Shown one piece after another: positions 17,259 to 26,589 of a stretch of 64,000 nucleotides of DNA; position 1 is the stretch's first letter; every line of letters begins with the position of its first letter. Made by a program: the position numbers and the translations under genes. The notes below the pieces were generated by a model. It made no database searches and had not been told where the DNA came from. It saw nothing but the letters and a program-made list of their open reading frames with translations. This DNA is from Kaistella chaponensis. Its GTDB lineage: Bacteria; Bacteroidota; Bacteroidia; Flavobacteriales; Weeksellaceae. Where the stretch lies: the NCBI RefSeq assembly GCF_900156725.1, contig NZ_FTOI01000002.1:124001-188000 (forward strand), given 5' to 3'.

Positions 17259-18767
17259 ATGAAAAATTATTTGTTGATGCTTTTCGTGGCGCTCGCTACG
17301 ATCTCATGTTCAAAAAAAGTAGAAGTAAAAGGTAATTTTGCAGGTGGTTCACCATTAGAAAGAATCGAGTTTGTAGAAGCTTCAGGTGTGGCAACTTTAC
17401 CGCTTGTTAATATGGGAGTTGACGCGAAAGGAAGTTTTTCCGGAAGTTTCGATGCCCCAAAAAACGGAATGTACATCATGTCTTACGCCGGGAAAACTGC
17501 AATGGTTTACCTAAAAGGAGGTCAGTCATTCAATATTTCAGGAAAAGCTGAAAATTTCCCAAATCAATTTACCATTACTGGTGATGCGAAAAAGAACAAT
17601 GATTTTCTTTTAGAAGCTCAGAAATTCATTCAATCGTATGCCGCTAAAATTAATGTGGGGGAATTGGTTGCTAAAGATGAAGCTGGTTTTTTGAAAGAAG
17701 CAGACAAAATTAAATCTGACATCGAGAAAAACATCGACCTTTCTGCTAAAAATACTTCTGCTGACAGCGAAGTAACAAACTGGAAAAAAGATGAACTTCG
17801 TGCAAGTATTTTGGGATTATACAACCAGTATGAAGCCAATCACGGGCAGGTTGCACAGGATGTTGCATACAAACCTTCACAAAAATTCAAAGATGCTGTT
17901 TCGAAATTAGACAGTGATAGTGATCGTCTCTTAAAAGAACAACCTATTTACAGAAATTATTTGTTAGGAAAATTAAGTCCAGAAATTCAAACGTTCAGTA
18001 CAACCAATAAAAAAGAAGGTGAACTTCCTTCTTCTATGTTTTCTAGATTTTTGGATGCGAAAAAAGACATGTCCCAAATCGCAAAAGATTACCTTTTAGC
18101 TTATGTTATTGGTGGTGATCTTGCACCGGGTATGACTGCGGCAAACATTGCTTCCGTTTCAAAAACGATTAAAGAGAAAGTAAAAGATGCTGCAATTAAA
18201 AAAGATTTAGAACATCTTCAATTTGTAATTAGCGGTCCGAAAATTGGCGACGCGGTTCCAACAGCAAAACTAATCAAGCAAGATGGTGCTGATTTCAAAA
18301 TGGCAGATGTAAAAGGAAAACCAACCTTAGTGATGTTTTACGCCTCTTGGAATCCTTACATTTCAGAAGCAACCGTTCCTGTTTTGAAAGAAGTTGCTAA
18401 TTTCTACAAATCGAAAATGGATTTCACATTTGTGAATTTTGATGATACAAAAGAACAGTTTATCAAAACCAGCAATGCGATGTTGAAAACAATTCCAGGT
18501 AATAATGTTTATGCTGAAGGTGGATTAAATTCTCAAATGGCAAAGGATTTAGGACTTTATGGTTTTAAACTTCCGTCTTTCGTTGTTTTAGATAAAAACG
18601 GAAAAATTGCAAGCCGATTCTTTAATAATCTTGGCGATCCAGAACTGATTGCTGCATTGGATAAAGTTTCTGGGTTGAAAGCTCCGACTGTACAACCACA
18701 AGCACAGCTGCAAAATGATTTGTTGGCACCACAGAATCAGGCGCCGCAACCAGCACCTGTAAAATAG
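17259..18767 (+). CDS. Thioredoxin-like lipoprotein lacking catalytic cysteines
   Basis: A 502-residue lipoprotein (lipobox ATISC, C17). Residues about 20-110 look like the DUF4369-type beta domain seen in front of Bacteroidetes TlpA-like proteins. A helical linker follows to about 325, then an AhpC/TSA-thioredoxin domain (GDAVPTAKLIKQDGADFKMA). The redox motif W-C-x-x-C is replaced by WNPYI (364-368), so both cysteines are gone; the lipobox Cys is the only cysteine in the protein. The cis-proline region FKLPSFVVLDKNG is kept. The tail is Pro/Gln-rich. It therefore cannot do thiol chemistry and may be a chaperone or binding protein, which is inference. It is monocistronic with a strong terminator. 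Confidence 0.85.
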   Translation: MKNYLLMLFVALATISCSKKVEVKGNFAGGSPLERIEFVEASGVATLPLVNMGVDAKGSFSGSFDAPKNGMYIMSYAGKTAMVYLKGGQSFNISGKAENFPNQFTITGDAKKNNDFLLEAQKFIQSYAAKINVGELVAKDEAGFLKEADKIKSDIEKNIDLSAKNTSADSEVTNWKKDELRASILGLYNQYEANHGQVAQDVAYKPSQKFKDAVSKLDSDSDRLLKEQPIYRNYLLGKLSPEIQTFSTTNKKEGELPSSMFSRFLDAKKDMSQIAKDYLLAYVIGGDLAPGMTAANIASVSKTIKEKVKDAAIKKDLEHLQFVISGPKIGDAVPTAKLIKQDGADFKMADVKGKPTLVMFYASWNPYISEATVPVLKEVANFYKSKMDFTFVNFDDTKEQFIKTSNAMLKTIPGNNVYAEGGLNSQMAKDLGLYGFKLPSFVVLDKNGKIASRFFNNLGDPELIAALDKVSGLKAPTVQPQAQLQNDLLAPQNQAPQPAPVK

Positions 18768-18786
18768 AGATAAGAATATAAAATAT

Positions 18787-18823
18787 AATTCCTGACAGAT
18801 AATTTTCTGTCAGGAATTTTTTT
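18787..18823 (+). terminator. Terminator of thioredoxin-like lipoprotein gene
   Basis: A perfect 12-bp stem AATTCCTGACAG / CTGTCAGGAATT (18787-18798, 18807-18818) is followed by a T-run. Confidence 0.92.
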
Positions 18824-18917
18824 ATTAAGTGAAAATCAACTTGTTGATTCCTGTAAACTTTCTGTATTAATATCCAAAACCACATTGATTTATCGCTTCT
18901 TTTTTATTTTAAAACCT

Positions 18918-18925
18918 TACTTTTG
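18918..18925 (+). promoter_or_regulatory. -7 element of rlmD operon
   Basis: TACTTTTG fits TAnnTTTG, 17 bases before the rlmD ATG. Confidence 0.4.
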
Positions 18926-18942
18926 CCATCATTAAAATTCCC

Positions 18943-20352
18943 ATGAGAAGAAAAAATAAAAATATCGTTTTAGAAAATATTAGATTGGTTTCAGCAGGAT
19001 CAAAAGGAATCGCAGTCGGACGTACGGAAGAAGGAAAAACCGTTTTGGTTTCCGGTGCAGTTCCAGGCGATTTGGTCAATGTGCGCGTGAAGAAATCGAA
19101 ATCGAATTATTATGAAGCTGAAATGATTGAGATTTTAGAAAAATCTCCTTTCAGAGTAGAACCAAAATGTGTTCATTTCGGTGTTTGCGGCGGTTGCAAA
19201 TGGCAAAACCTTTCCTACGAAAAACAACTCGATGTTAAACAAGACGAAGTTTTTAACAATATCAAAAGAATTGGTGGTTTAGAGGATTTCGAAACCTTGC
19301 CGATATTAGGAAGCGAGGAACACTATTTTTACCGCAATAAAATGGAATTTTCTTTTTCCAATGCTCGTTGGTTAACGCAATATGAAATCAGTTCTGAGGA
19401 AAATTTTGGGAACAGAGATGCTTTAGGTTTTCATATTCCCGGAATGTGGAGCAAGATTTTAGATTTAAAAGAATGTCTGCTGCAAGAAGATCCATCCAAT
19501 GCAATTCGATTGGCGGTGAAAAATTACGCCGTGAAAAATGGTTTAGAATTTTTCGATGTAAGAGAACAGAAAGGATTCTTGCGAACAATGATGTTGCGGC
19601 AAAATTCTAAAGGTGAATGGATGGTTTTATTCCAGCTTTACCGCGAAGAGCAAGAAAATCGCAAGAATTTATTTAAATTTTTATTGAGTGAATTTCCCCA
19701 AATAAAAACCTTGGTGTATTGCATCAATTCAAAACAAAACGATTCAATTTACGATCAGGATGTTCAAACTTATTTTGGTGAAGGCTTCCTGATGGAGGAA
19801 ATGGATGGTCTTCAATTTAAAATCGGTCCGAAATCATTTTTCCAGACCAATTACAAACAGGCTTTAGAATTGTATAGAAAAACATTAGAATTTGCCGATT
19901 TAAAAGGGGATGAAGTGGTTTATGATTTGTATACCGGAACGGGAACAATTGCACAATACGTCGCGCGAAATGCAAAACAAGTCATCGGAATTGAATCTGT
20001 TCCAGAGGCGATTGAAGCAGCAAAAGAACATGCAAAATTAAATGGCTTAGAGAACTGCACTTTTTATTGTGGAGACATGAAAGCTATTTTCAATGATGAA
20101 TTTTTAGAAAATCATCCAAAAGCTGATGTCTTGATTACGGATCCGCCAAGAGATGGAATGCACCAAAAAGTAGTAGAGCAAATTCTGAAATTAGCACCCG
20201 AAAAAATCGTCTATGTAAGTTGTAATTCTGCAACTCAGGCAAGAGATTTGGCCTTGATGAAAGAACAATACAAGCTCGTAAAAATACTTCCTGTAGATAT
20301 GTTCCCGCAAACTCATCATGTGGAAAATATTGCATTGTTGGTAAAAATTTAA
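18943..20352 (+). CDS. rlmD: 23S rRNA (uracil-C5)-methyltransferase RlmD-type
   Basis: A SAM-dependent RNA methyltransferase of 469 residues (RumA/TrmA family). The N-terminal TRAM domain covers about residues 10-70. The 4Fe-4S cysteines are in CVHFGVCGGCKWQ plus a later Cys (LKECLLQE). The SAM motif is VVYDLYTGTGTIAQYVA, the NPP-like motif is ITDPPRDGMH, and the catalytic loop is VYVSCNSATQARDL with the nucleophilic Cys. It makes m5U in 23S rRNA, though the exact position (747 or 1939 in E. coli numbering) is assigned only by family. It is followed by DUF6452 and DUF6048 genes with tiny or negative gaps. Confidence 0.93.
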   Translation: MRRKNKNIVLENIRLVSAGSKGIAVGRTEEGKTVLVSGAVPGDLVNVRVKKSKSNYYEAEMIEILEKSPFRVEPKCVHFGVCGGCKWQNLSYEKQLDVKQDEVFNNIKRIGGLEDFETLPILGSEEHYFYRNKMEFSFSNARWLTQYEISSEENFGNRDALGFHIPGMWSKILDLKECLLQEDPSNAIRLAVKNYAVKNGLEFFDVREQKGFLRTMMLRQNSKGEWMVLFQLYREEQENRKNLFKFLLSEFPQIKTLVYCINSKQNDSIYDQDVQTYFGEGFLMEEMDGLQFKIGPKSFFQTNYKQALELYRKTLEFADLKGDEVVYDLYTGTGTIAQYVARNAKQVIGIESVPEAIEAAKEHAKLNGLENCTFYCGDMKAIFNDEFLENHPKADVLITDPPRDGMHQKVVEQILKLAPEKIVYVSCNSATQARDLALMKEQYKLVKILPVDMFPQTHHVENIALLVKI

Positions 20353-20368
20353 ATTCTAAATTTGACTT

Positions 20369-20845
20369 ATGAAATTTTTCAGAATATTTGGCGTCTTCTT
20401 TTTTCTGATTACGCTTTATTCTTGCGGAAGCGACGATGATATTTGTCTTGGTGGAGAAGCGACTCCCAGAATGAAACTGAAATTTAAAACCAAATCGACA
20501 GGTAAATTGAAAACGATGGATTCCCTTTTTATTAATGTCGATTATGGAAACGGTCCGATCCAATTGGTTGCAAAATCGCGGGTAGATTCCGTACTCATTC
20601 CTTTGCGTGTTGATGATGTTCCTTTTACCAAAATTTTTGTAGGTGTCACCAAAAAGGCGGTTACTTCGCAAATAAAAGTAAGTTACACCACAAATTCGCA
20701 GTACGTTTCACCCGCATGTGGAGTAAAAAAAATATACGAAAACCTGACTTCAGTTTTAGAAGTTTCTAACCCTGTGTTAGATCTTGAACAGAATCAAAAC
20801 CAAATTACCGATGAATCCAAAACTCATTTTTACCTTCTTTTTTAG
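20369..20845 (+). CDS. DUF6452 family lipoprotein
   Basis: A 158-residue protein with a lipoprotein signal (FFLITLYSC). It carries the DUF6452 pattern: CGSDDDICLGG, PRMKLKFKTKSTGKLKTMDSLF and a late Cys in SPACGVKKIYENL. Function is unknown. It starts 16 bases after rlmD, and its 3' end overlaps the DUF6048 gene by 35 bases, so the three genes form one operon. This order is recurrent in Flavobacteriia. Confidence 0.85.
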   Translation: MKFFRIFGVFFFLITLYSCGSDDDICLGGEATPRMKLKFKTKSTGKLKTMDSLFINVDYGNGPIQLVAKSRVDSVLIPLRVDDVPFTKIFVGVTKKAVTSQIKVSYTTNSQYVSPACGVKKIYENLTSVLEVSNPVLDLEQNQNQITDESKTHFYLLF

Positions 20846-21473
20846 TGTATTTTTTTCCTTTGGTTTTGCGCAAATAAAAGAGCAGGATACGATTCAGACC
20901 CAACGAAAATATGAGCCTAATTTCATGGTGGGTTTTGATCTTTTGAATGCAGGAATTGGAGTCTTTTCAGATCGCAAACTTTTTCAGGGATTTGTTTCTT
21001 CGCGCATTACCAAAAATATTCATGGAGTTGCCGATGTAGGCTTCGAAAAAAATATTTATCAGAAAAATGGATACGATGCTTCCGTGAATGGTCCTTTTTT
21101 GAAATTAGGAGCTTTTTATATGTTGGCAAACGACAGAGAAAATGAAATGAACGGTTTCTACGCCGGAGGAAAAGTAGGTGGTTCTTTCTATCAGCAGGAA
21201 TACAAAGCAGTTCCGGTGCGTGGTTTCGGTGGAAGTGCAACTTCGATCTCTTTCCCAGGAACCTCTCAAAGTTCGTACTGGATTGAAGGTACTGTTGGTG
21301 GAAGAGTGCAGCTTTTTCAATCTCCATTTTATATTGATGTTACTGTACAGCCTAAATATCTGGTCTTTTCAACGACTCAAGATGAAATTCAACCCATGAT
21401 TGTTCCTGGTTTTGGTAAAAGTTCTGCAAAATTTAACATGGGATTTTCTTGGAATATTGCATATCAGTTCTAA
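20811..21473 (+). CDS. DUF6048 family outer-membrane protein
   Basis: A 220-residue exported protein. I place the start at 20811 because MNPKLIFTFFFSVFFSFGFAQ is a clean signal peptide, while the longer frame adds nine polar residues. Alternating hydrophobic stretches, aromatic residues and the final phenylalanine (NMGFSWNIAYQF) suggest a small outer-membrane beta barrel, consistent with DUF6048. It overlaps the DUF6452 gene by 35 bases and the pair probably works together. Function is unknown. Confidence 0.85.
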   Translation: MNPKLIFTFFFSVFFSFGFAQIKEQDTIQTQRKYEPNFMVGFDLLNAGIGVFSDRKLFQGFVSSRITKNIHGVADVGFEKNIYQKNGYDASVNGPFLKLGAFYMLANDRENEMNGFYAGGKVGGSFYQQEYKAVPVRGFGGSATSISFPGTSQSSYWIEGTVGGRVQLFQSPFYIDVTVQPKYLVFSTTQDEIQPMIVPGFGKSSAKFNMGFSWNIAYQF

Positions 21474-21665
21474 GAACTTTCAAGTACTATGCAATGAATA
21501 CGGTATTGGTATTTTTTCGCAATAATTTTGGCGATATTTTCTTAAACTTTTTTCTTGATTTGAATACTCTTTAATGTTTTCTTTATAATATTGTAGATAA
21601 CTTATTAATACTGTTTTGGAGTTGTGTTATTTTTTGGTAAATCCGAAAAACTTTAACATAATTAT

Positions 21666-21697
21666 TTTGATTGCAAGGTAAAAAAGATCTATTTTTG
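21666..21697 (+). promoter_or_regulatory. Full promoter of M12B-type protease gene
   Basis: TTTG (21666-21669), 20 bases, TATTTTTG (21690-21697): both Bacteroidetes boxes at the ideal distance. The ATG is 26 bases further on. The rest of the 250-base gap upstream shows nothing else. Confidence 0.65.
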
Positions 21698-21723
21698 AGA
21701 AACAATTTTAATAATCAAATCTT

Positions 21724-24657
21724 ATGAAGAAAATTTTTACTTCTTTGCTTTGCGGATTGATGACTACGGCTGCTTTTGCACAATGGAGTCCTACCTCAAT
21801 GCAGGGTGAAAAAATCCGAACGACATCTAATGTCACGAGTTATTATTCGCTAGATCTTGCAGCGATGAGATCTACACTTGCCAATGCGCAAGAAACGGGA
21901 AAAGGGGCAGTTCCTGTAGAAATTAAATTACCAACTCTTGAAGGTAAAATTGAAAGATTTGCCGTTTACAGTTCGCCTGTAGTGGTAAAATCTCTTGCTG
22001 ACCGTTATCAATTAGGTTCTTATATAGGAGTAGGTATCGATGATCCTACTGCATATGTAAGATTCAGTGTTGCTCCAAATGATTTTCAGTCTATGATTGT
22101 CAGAAGAGGAGTTTATGAATTTATTGAGCCTCAAAACACAAACAAATCGGTTTATGGAGTTCATCCGAAGACCAATAAGTCTGAAGCTGACAAAGCATTT
22201 GTTTGTGCTACAAGCGAAGCGCCACTTACAAAACAGCAAATTGACAAGCTGTATATGTCTGGAAAAAGCTTTGCTAACAATCCAGCTGATTTCAGCAAAG
22301 CATCTGATAAAAAATACAGAACAATGCGTATAGCCATGACTACTAATGGTGAATATACTGTTTATCATGGTGGTTTAGCCGGAGCGATGGCTGCAATCAA
22401 TGCAAGTATTACCCGTTGTAATGGTATTTTCGAAATGGATTTCGGTCTTCATTTAATTGTGCAGGATTTCCCGGCATTGGTTTATTTAGATCCAGCAACA
22501 GATCCTTATAGTACAACATTATCCTCTTGGAATTTAGCCGCTCAAAAAGCAATCACAGCAGTTGCTGGTGAAGGAAATTATGACATTGGTCATATGTTTG
22601 GTGCTTCCGGTGGTGGAGGTAATGCAGGATGTATTGGTTGCGTATGTGTGAGTCCACCTGTAGATGGTTCTGGCGTACCAACTGGTAACGGAAAAGGATC
22701 AGGAATCACATCTCCTGCAGATGGTATTCCAATGGGAGATAATTTCGATATCGATTACGTAGCTCACGAAATAGGTCACCAATTAGGAGGTAATCACACG
22801 TTCTCTATGAGTCTTGAAGGAACAGGTCAAAATGTTGAGCCAGGTTCTGGTTCTACAATTATGGGTTACGCTGGAATCACTGGTGCAACTGATGTACAAC
22901 CACATTCTGATGCCTATTTCCATGTTAATTCAATTATTCAGATTCAAACAAATTTAACAAATAAAACTTGTGATATTGAAACTGCTGTAGCAAATACTCC
23001 TCCAGTAATTACTGCAATGCCGGATATTACTATTCCAAAAGGAACTGCTTTTGTGTTATCAGCACAAGCTACCGATGCGGAAGGTGATCCATTGACTTAT
23101 ACTTGGGAGCAGGTTGACAATGCGACTTCAACTACTACGATCGCCAACCTTGGTACTTTAACCAACGGACCATCTTTCAGATCTTGGACTCCAACAGCAA
23201 GCCCGACAAGATATTTCCCTAAATTAAGTACAGTATTGGCTGGAAACCTAAAGAACAATGCTGATTGGGAAGCGGTATCTACTGTAGCAAGAGCTACAAA
23301 CTTTAGAGTTACTGTAAGAGATAATAATGCAGATGCAGCTCAAAAACAAACTCAAAGTGCTTTGCAAAAAGTAACAGTTAGTGCAAACGGACCTTTCAAA
23401 ATTACAGCGACCAAAGTATATAACAATGCTCCAGGACCATTAACTTGGGATATCGTAGGAACTAATGCTGCTCCATTTAATGTTGCTAATGTAAAAGTTG
23501 ATTATACTTTAGATAATGGTGCAAATTGGGTGGTTTTAAGTGCTTCTACTCCAAATGACGGAACTGAAGATTTTAATTTCGCTTCTTTAGCGACCAATAC
23601 AGCATTGAAAATTAGAATTTCTGCAATCGGAAACGTATTTTACGCAATTGCTCCAGTTACTGTTTCTGCACTTGTTGCATGTGATGGTACTGCTCCTGCT
23701 GGTCTTGCTGTTTCATCTATAACTACAGTAGGTGCAAACGTTTCTTGGGATCCAGTTGCAACTGCAACCTACAAAGTTAGATACAAAGCTGCAGCGGATG
23801 CTACATGGACTGAAGTCGCAGTACCTACAAATACTTATACGATCGCAGGATTAACAGAAGGTACAGCGTACAATGTGCAAGTTGCAGCAGTGTGTGGTTC
23901 CACAACTGGTGCTTATTCCGCAACTGTTAATTTCACTACTGCAACAGTAGCTTATTGTACATTGACTTCTACCAATTCAAACGATGAGTATATTTCTAAT
24001 GTTAAAATTACTGCAGAAGGTGCTGCAGGTGTAAACAGTACTTCTGGTGCTTCAACTTACACTAATTATTCAACAGATCCAGCAAGATTGGTGAAATTGG
24101 CTAAAGGAACTACCAATAATACCCTTTCTGTTACTAAAGCTTGGACTGGAACTCAGTATAGCGAAGCAATAAGTGTTTGGATTGATTTCGATCGTAGTGG
24201 AACATATGAAGCAGGTGAAATGGTAATGTCAACTGCGGCAAACACTACTACACCAGTTACACAAGTTTTCTCTGTGCCTGCAACTGCTTATTCAGGAGCT
24301 CAAACAGTAGGAATGAGAGTAGCATTAAGATTTAATACTCCTCAAACATCACCTTGTGGTACTTACACTTATGGTGAAGTTGAAGATTATGCAGTAACGA
24401 TTTCTCCAACTCTTGGGGTAAGTACAGCTACTGTACAGTCAGCTCAGGTTTATCCAAATCCTGCAATTGATTTGTTGAATATTACAAAAGTTTCAGACAA
24501 AGCAACATACAAGATCGTCAATATGGCAGGTCAAGTAGTTGCAAAAGGAAATATTGTTGACAACAAAGTGCAGATTTCACAATTAACCAAAGGAGTTTAT
24601 GTGATCGCGGTTGATAACGGCGGCGAAGTAAGCCAAGTGAAATTTATTAAAAAATAG
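21724..24657 (+). CDS. Secreted reprolysin-like zinc protease, T9SS substrate
   Basis: A 977-residue protein secreted by the type IX system. A signal peptide (AAFAQ, residue 20) and a pro-region to about 195 come first. The metzincin domain has HEIGHQLGGNH at 348-358 (ligands H348, H352, H358; catalytic E349) and a Met-turn STIMGYAG near 380, followed by a cadherin/Ig-like segment. A fibronectin type III domain lies near 655-740 and a GEVED domain (YGEVEDYAVTI) near 895. The type A sorting domain (VYPNPAIDLLNI to GGEVSQVKFIKK) ends the protein. A Cys-rich loop (GCIGCVCVSPP) before the active site is notable. It is monocistronic with its own promoter and terminator. Confidence 0.93.
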   Translation: MKKIFTSLLCGLMTTAAFAQWSPTSMQGEKIRTTSNVTSYYSLDLAAMRSTLANAQETGKGAVPVEIKLPTLEGKIERFAVYSSPVVVKSLADRYQLGSYIGVGIDDPTAYVRFSVAPNDFQSMIVRRGVYEFIEPQNTNKSVYGVHPKTNKSEADKAFVCATSEAPLTKQQIDKLYMSGKSFANNPADFSKASDKKYRTMRIAMTTNGEYTVYHGGLAGAMAAINASITRCNGIFEMDFGLHLIVQDFPALVYLDPATDPYSTTLSSWNLAAQKAITAVAGEGNYDIGHMFGASGGGGNAGCIGCVCVSPPVDGSGVPTGNGKGSGITSPADGIPMGDNFDIDYVAHEIGHQLGGNHTFSMSLEGTGQNVEPGSGSTIMGYAGITGATDVQPHSDAYFHVNSIIQIQTNLTNKTCDIETAVANTPPVITAMPDITIPKGTAFVLSAQATDAEGDPLTYTWEQVDNATSTTTIANLGTLTNGPSFRSWTPTASPTRYFPKLSTVLAGNLKNNADWEAVSTVARATNFRVTVRDNNADAAQKQTQSALQKVTVSANGPFKITATKVYNNAPGPLTWDIVGTNAAPFNVANVKVDYTLDNGANWVVLSASTPNDGTEDFNFASLATNTALKIRISAIGNVFYAIAPVTVSALVACDGTAPAGLAVSSITTVGANVSWDPVATATYKVRYKAAADATWTEVAVPTNTYTIAGLTEGTAYNVQVAAVCGSTTGAYSATVNFTTATVAYCTLTSTNSNDEYISNVKITAEGAAGVNSTSGASTYTNYSTDPARLVKLAKGTTNNTLSVTKAWTGTQYSEAISVWIDFDRSGTYEAGEMVMSTAANTTTPVTQVFSVPATAYSGAQTVGMRVALRFNTPQTSPCGTYTYGEVEDYAVTISPTLGVSTATVQSAQVYPNPAIDLLNITKVSDKATYKIVNMAGQVVAKGNIVDNKVQISQLTKGVYVIAVDNGGEVSQVKFIKK

Positions 24658-24678
24658 TAATTTTCTCTAAATAGGAAG

Positions 24679-24708
24679 TCCCCAGAATTTTTCTGGGGAT
24701 TTTTTTTT
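24679..24708 (+). terminator. Terminator of M12B-type protease gene
   Basis: An 8-bp perfect stem TCCCCAGA / TCTGGGGA with a short loop is followed by nine T. Confidence 0.92.
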
Positions 24709-24816
24709 GCCTTCCACCCAAATAAATAGATTATTGTTAACAGTATTTGGTACTATTTAACCAAACTTTAACCACCAATTTTAGCAGGACTTCACAGATT
24801 TGTGCGAAAATTCAAT

Positions 24817-24824
24817 TATTTTTG
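24817..24824 (+). promoter_or_regulatory. -7 element, start codon 9 bases downstream
   Basis: TATTTTTG fits TAnnTTTG. The ATG at 24833 follows so closely that the transcript should have almost no leader. Confidence 0.4.
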
Positions 24825-24832
24825 CGCTCTAT

Positions 24833-25621
24833 ATGAAGAATCTTTTTCTGCTCGTCACTTTGTTTCTTTTAACTAAAGTTAACGCACAATACTTTTCCGG
24901 GGATATTATCATCAGAGATAATTCTGTTTATTACCTTAATCAGGTATATGTAACCAATATTACGGAACAAAAAACAGTATACACCGATTATTTCGGAGCA
25001 TTTAAGATTCCCGCTAAACCAGGCGATATTATTCGATTTACTTCCATCGTAACCGATAGAAAAGATGTTTTAGTAACCGAAGAAAACCTCCAGAATACCA
25101 ATAATTTTGTTGAATTGAAAGTGGCTTACTATGACATTCAGGAAGTGGTAATCAGCAGATTCAGACCCACAGGAAATCTTCGAAAAGATGTGAGTTCCTT
25201 GAAAACCGGCGAGAAAACTTTAGCGCTGCAAAAAATGCTCGGTCTTCCTTCTCCCAATGGCGACGGAACGCCGACTCAGCTTCCTGTAGCAGGACTTTCG
25301 GGAGGTGGACTCACTTTTGGTCTCGACAGTATTTATGATATTATTTCTGGGGAACGCAAAAAGAAAGAAAGAGCCAACCAATATGAAAAAATGAATGCTA
25401 CCATTAGTGGAATAAAGAACTATTACGGTGTCGATTATTTTACCGATCTAAAAATCCCTGCTTCTCTTATTGATAATTTTCTTCAGTTTATCTATTCATC
25501 CGAGAGTCTTTATCCGTACATTCAAGCGGGTAATTATGAAGCGGCTGCCATTTATATTGAGAAATATCTTCCCATTTATCAACGAAGATTAAAAAATTCA
25601 CACTTAATGGATTCTAAATAA
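24833..25621 (+). CDS. Exported protein with carboxypeptidase-regulatory-like domain
   Basis: A 262-residue exported protein. I use the ATG at 24833 because MKNLFLLVTLFLLTKVNAQ is an ordinary signal peptide, while the upstream in-frame ATG overlaps the promoter. Residues about 20-110 (GDIIIRDNSVYYLNQVYVTN, TDYFGAFKIPAKPGD in part) have the CarboxypepD_reg-like beta-sandwich pattern with GxFxIPAKPGD. The rest is helical with a conserved-looking GLDSIYDIISGERKKKE segment. There is no enzyme motif. The family is common in Flavobacteriia and of unknown role in the envelope. Confidence 0.75.
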   Translation: MKNLFLLVTLFLLTKVNAQYFSGDIIIRDNSVYYLNQVYVTNITEQKTVYTDYFGAFKIPAKPGDIIRFTSIVTDRKDVLVTEENLQNTNNFVELKVAYYDIQEVVISRFRPTGNLRKDVSSLKTGEKTLALQKMLGLPSPNGDGTPTQLPVAGLSGGGLTFGLDSIYDIISGERKKKERANQYEKMNATISGIKNYYGVDYFTDLKIPASLIDNFLQFIYSSESLYPYIQAGNYEAAAIYIEKYLPIYQRRLKNSHLMDSK

Positions 25622-25742
25622 GAAATAAGCCTTCAATAGAAATGATTATCAATATTTTTTTTTTAATTTCGCTACCATAGCAATTTTGGAATAATAGTAT
25701 ATTTTAATCAAGAAAAATTGTGCTGTAAATTAAATTGATCTA

Positions 25743-26531
25743 ATGTTTTCATTCAAAAATATTTTCTTTCTCCTGATTCTTGGATCATTCTCTACTCTTT
25801 CTGCACAGAAAAAGAGTAAAGATTATTCCAATATTCTCAACAGCACCAATATTTATGAAATTGACGCGTACTTAAGAGATGCGCATCCCGATGATCCTAA
25901 ACGTTTGGTACTGAAACCCAAATTGGTAAAAATGCTGAAAGAATATATCAAAACTGCGCATGTGGGAGATCAAAGGGTAAAAGACTTTCAGGAAAAAATT
26001 GTTTTATTGCGAAAAAGAGCTTCTACACGAATCAGTTTCGAGGAGTTGAACGAAAAAATAAGACAAAAGCAAATTGCTAAATTTAAGGAGGAGCTGCAAA
26101 AAAAAGACGGCAGTTCCATCACGTATGTTACCACTGTTTATGGCAGCGAATCTGTGCCGAATAATGCGAAAACATTTGGAAGTTTTGTCGATAACGAAGA
26201 AGAAGAATTTAAGATGTTATTATCGGTAAGTCCCATCGAACATAAAAATAACACCGTGAAGATACTGAATTCACTTTTTGATAATAATCCAGAGAGCAAA
26301 GAAAGTATCGTAATGATTGAAAACAAGTCAGACTGTAATCTTATTATGAGAATCGAAGGTGTAGGAAACGCCAAATACCGATTGGCAGTTCCGGCGCATG
26401 CACAAAATACTATTGTGGTTCCAAAGGGAGATTATCTCTTCTCCAGTTTGGTTTGTGGCGCGCAATACGCTTCGCAGAAAACGATTCAGAAGGCAATAAT
26501 GGTTGCATTGGGCGATTCACCAGCGAAATAA
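25743..26531 (+). CDS. Exported DUF6759-like protein, paralogue A
   Basis: A 262-residue protein with a signal peptide (STLSAQ). Its N-terminal part (NIYEIDAYLRDAHPDDPKR then LVLKPKL) and C-terminal part (ENKSDCNLIMRIEG to VCGAQYASQKTIQKAI) both recur in the gene at 27283. The C-terminal part also recurs at 47189. The C-terminal domain has two conserved cysteines that may form a disulfide. I match it to DUF6759 from memory of Chryseobacterium proteins; function is unknown. A middle stretch (EKIRQKQIAKFKEELQKKDG) is charged and probably coiled. trmB starts 58 bases later. Confidence 0.75.
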   Translation: MFSFKNIFFLLILGSFSTLSAQKKSKDYSNILNSTNIYEIDAYLRDAHPDDPKRLVLKPKLVKMLKEYIKTAHVGDQRVKDFQEKIVLLRKRASTRISFEELNEKIRQKQIAKFKEELQKKDGSSITYVTTVYGSESVPNNAKTFGSFVDNEEEEFKMLLSVSPIEHKNNTVKILNSLFDNNPESKESIVMIENKSDCNLIMRIEGVGNAKYRLAVPAHAQNTIVVPKGDYLFSSLVCGAQYASQKTIQKAIMVALGDSPAK

Positions 26532-26550
26532 TTTTAATTAATAAATAATA

Positions 26551-26579
26551 AAACGTACAATCTCAAAAGTTGTACGTTT
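26551..26579. terminator. Perfect 10-bp hairpin between paralogue A and trmB
   Basis: AAACGTACAA (26551-26560) and TTGTACGTTT (26570-26579) enclose 9 bases and end 10 bases before the trmB ATG. There is no T-run after it, so it is either a weak terminator or a structure that affects trmB translation. Confidence 0.5.
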
Positions 26580-26589
26580 CTAATGAGAA

